Source: Glycocaulis profundi
GTDB taxonomy: Bacteria > Pseudomonadota > Alphaproteobacteria > Caulobacterales > Maricaulaceae
Reading direction: 5' to 3'
Assembly: GCA_007050995.1 (NCBI GenBank)
Contig: VJOU01000015.1
Coordinates: 7,982-71,981 of the forward strand
Length of the DNA: 64,000 bases
Below, piece by piece: positions 61,978 to 64,000 of this stretch. Within the stretch, counting starts at the first letter, position 1. Every line of letters starts with the position of its first letter. The translations under genes were made by a program, and so were the position numbers. Under the pieces are notes generated by a model. It ran no database searches and had not been told where the DNA came from. It saw only the letters and a program-made list of their open reading frames with translations.

Positions 61978-64000
61978 TCAGAATTCGAATCTGGCGCCGA
62001 CCCGGAACACCCGGCCGAGATAGTCGTACAGACCCACATTCGTGGACGGGTTGCCATAGGCGCTCCCGGCCGGGCCGTAGGCGACGATCTCGGGGTCCTC
62101 GTTTGTCAGGTTCTTGACGTTGAAGAACAGCTCGGCGCGGTTCCCGATATTGGGCAGCGCGTAGGTCAGGGTGGTGTCGATGTAGAAGGCGCCGCTGATG
62201 GAGTTGTTGTCGATCGTACGGTTGTCGGCGGTCGAGGCCGGGCAGCCGGACGTGCACTCGATGAACGAATTGTCGTAAACGCCTTCGCTGACCCCCCGGC
62301 CCGTCACCGAAAGCGTGATCGGGTCGAGCGAGTAGGTGGCCGTCAGCCTGTAGACCCAGTCGGGCGGCCCGTTCCCATCGTTCTGGCCGACCGTGTCGGT
62401 CGGCATGTCGATGCCGTTGTCCAGGTAATTCTCGAGATAGTGCGTGGCGATGGCGCGCAGGCTGAGCGACCCGCTGAGGCGGTTCGAGACGTCCGCGAGT
62501 TCGACACGATAACTCGCCTCGAAATCCACGCCGCGCGCGGTGCGCTGGGCGAAGTTGAACGGGCTCACGCTCACCTGCTCGATCACGCTGGCGCCGTCCG
62601 GGCTCGTCCCCCGCACGATGGCGCCGCAGAAGTCCTGATTGCCGGCGAAACAGCGATCCACGATCGTCTGCGCCGTCACCGAGCCGATCGCCTCGTCCAG
62701 CTCGATCTGATAGTAGTCCACCGACAGTCCGAGCCCGGGCGCGAAGGCCGGCTGGTAAACGAAGCCAAGGCCCCAGGCATCGGCTGTTTCAGGCCGAAGG
62801 TTCACATTGCCCGTCACCGTTTCGCGGAACTGGACCGAGGCGTTGTTGTTGAAGGGGTCGATGAGGTTGTTCGTGCGGGTGCTGCCCGCCTGGAACAGTT
62901 CCTGAAGGTTCGGCGCCCGGATGTCGCGCGACCGGGTGACCCGCAGCAGCAGGTCATCGACAGGCGCGTAGGTCAGCCCCGCCTTCCAGGTCGTGACGAA
63001 GCCCGATGTGCTGTACTCCGTGCCCCGGACGGCGCCGTTGAAATCCAGTCCCGCCATCAGCGGCACGACCGTTTCCACGTAACCCTCGGTCACGTCGTAG
63101 CTGCCGAAGCTGGGCAGATAATTGCCGACGAACCAGCCCGACTGGTTTTCTTCGGCAACGACGCCGGAAACCTCCTCGCGCCGATGCTCCAGGCCCGCCG
63201 CCACCGAAACCGGCCCTGCCCAGTTGGAGAAGGGCTCGCCCTCGACGTTCACCGCGGCGACGTCCTGGGTGAAGGTCTGCTCGCGGAACGGATTGCCGAG
63301 AATGTAGTCGAGCGCCTCCTGGGAGTTCACCCCGATGCCCATCCTGTTGAACGGCACGCAGCCATTGCCCGGATCGGCCACGCTGGACCGGCAGACGATC
63401 TGGCCCGTGTCCGGGTGGAACACGGCGTCCTGCGCCTGGGCCAGGCGGGCATTGTTGGTGATGTCCCGGGCCATCTCGAAGGTTTCGGTCTCGCCGCGCT
63501 GATAATACGCGTCCCAGTTCCAGACCCGGCCGAACAGATCGAAATCACCCTCCGCGCCCACCACGAACCGGGTGACCGTGCGCTCATTGTCGATCTTGCG
63601 CACCGGCAGGTCCGCGTTCGTCGTGCCCAGATTGAACTGCTCGATCCCGAGCGCGGCGAATTCGTCACGGAGTTCCTGCGGGAGGAAGGCGTTGTCGGTT
63701 CTGATGATGACGTTGCCCTGATTGAACTGCACCCCGGTCCACTGCAGGGCGGCATGCTTGTTCCAGGACGCCTGGGCGAACACCGACAGCCGCGGCGTGA
63801 TTTCATAGCTCACCCGCCCGAACACCCCCGAGCGGCGCTCCTCAGGATTGAGCGACTGCATGTCGTTGACCTGAACGTCGCGCCAGTCGCCGCCGACCAT
63901 CCACGGATCACGCAGCACGTCGCCGTAAGCGAAGGGATAGGCCACGCCGCCGATTCCGAAGGCCGTCCCCCGCAGCGGCGTGTTGGTGATGATGCCGCCC
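61978..64000 (-). CDS. TonB-dependent receptor, C-terminal part (N-terminus outside window)
   Basis: About 674 residues of a barrel are visible, and the frame stays open to the window edge with NTPLRGTAFG at its start. RSRDIRAPNLQELF, a Cys pair in IVCRSSVADPGNGCVP and the C-terminal VFRVGARFEF are typical and shared with the receptor at 48472-51225, so the two are paralogues in one locus. The plug domain and signal peptide must lie to the right of the window. The stop is 49 nt upstream of the D-aminoacylase start, so it is first in the operon as seen here. It likely imports the substrate of the deacylase. Confidence 0.93.
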   Translation of the reverse strand, partial: GGIITNTPLRGTAFGIGGVAYPFAYGDVLRDPWMVGGDWRDVQVNDMQSLNPEERRSGVFGRVSYEITPRLSVFAQASWNKHAALQWTGVQFNQGNVIIRTDNAFLPQELRDEFAALGIEQFNLGTTNADLPVRKIDNERTVTRFVVGAEGDFDLFGRVWNWDAYYQRGETETFEMARDITNNARLAQAQDAVFHPDTGQIVCRSSVADPGNGCVPFNRMGIGVNSQEALDYILGNPFREQTFTQDVAAVNVEGEPFSNWAGPVSVAAGLEHRREEVSGVVAEENQSGWFVGNYLPSFGSYDVTEGYVETVVPLMAGLDFNGAVRGTEYSTSGFVTTWKAGLTYAPVDDLLLRVTRSRDIRAPNLQELFQAGSTRTNNLIDPFNNNASVQFRETVTGNVNLRPETADAWGLGFVYQPAFAPGLGLSVDYYQIELDEAIGSVTAQTIVDRCFAGNQDFCGAIVRGTSPDGASVIEQVSVSPFNFAQRTARGVDFEASYRVELADVSNRLSGSLSLRAIATHYLENYLDNGIDMPTDTVGQNDGNGPPDWVYRLTATYSLDPITLSVTGRGVSEGVYDNSFIECTSGCPASTADNRTIDNNSISGAFYIDTTLTYALPNIGNRAELFFNVKNLTNEDPEIVAYGPAGSAYGNPSTNVGLYDYLGRVFRVGARFEF

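Overview
The window is high-GC, densely coded DNA from what is most likely a marine-type alphaproteobacterium of the Maricaulales/Hyphomonadaceae/Caulobacterales sort. This is an inference from gene content, because no rRNA is present. The content behind it is four large TonB-dependent receptors with their own hydrolases, a glyoxylate shunt, a two-gene N-acetylglutaminylglutamine amide osmolyte operon, an ECF42 sigma factor with its DGPF partner, and a P4-type integrase island in tRNA-Ser.

Layout. 1-3019: end of isocitrate lyase, an RraA/HMG-aldolase-family gene and malate synthase A, closed by a strong terminator. 3041-24960: housekeeping and accessory genes on both strands. They include a TonB receptor, an S9 peptidase, exonuclease III, a VOC protein, a GST, a Tat/lipoprotein amidase, a secreted ClpP-like protein, an M28 peptidase, an FkbM-like protein, pirin, a GNAT, a DsbA-like lipoprotein, the ECF42/DGPF pair, the asnO-ngg osmolyte operon and a cysteine-less DJ-1-like protein. 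25023-31413: a catabolic-looking locus with an MFS transporter, a TonB receptor, a TetR regulator with a tandem operator and two alpha/beta hydrolases. 31464-33899: a DUF4328 protein, a hemerythrin protein and the Mrp/ApbC ATPase.

34006-43670: tRNA-Ser(GCT) followed by an integrated element of about 9.6 kb. It is bounded by a 14-bp repeat of the tRNA 3' end (34083-34096 and 43657-43670). The integrase lies at the far end, followed by an almost continuous run of overlapping genes: AlpA regulator, small unknown proteins, a winged-helix replication-type protein, an HK97-like major capsid protein, a P27-like small terminase and a tail tape-measure protein. No portal, large terminase, protease or other tail genes are present. 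It looks like a phage satellite rather than a complete or randomly decayed prophage. It carries two sets of DNA repeats that look like a replication origin, one inside the replication gene with copies in all three reading frames, and an array of hairpins at the convergent end.

43671-47012: a patchy zone with repeats, two start-less gene fragments, a small secreted protein, and a secreted two-domain ABM-like protein divergent from its LysR regulator. 47013-64000: a block entirely on the minus strand. Reading 5' to 3' it holds a TonB receptor (cut by the window edge), an N-acyl-D-amino-acid deacylase, MoxR ATPase, DUF58, two VWA proteins, a BatD-like protein and a LysR regulator. Most of these junctions are translationally coupled. 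A dicarboxylate/amino-acid:cation symporter, a second, related TonB receptor and a serine beta-lactamase-fold hydrolase follow. The simplest reading is an envelope-linked system for taking up and processing D-amino-acid-containing peptides or N-acyl-D-amino acids, tied to a MoxR/Bat chaperone module. The substrate is not shown by the sequence.
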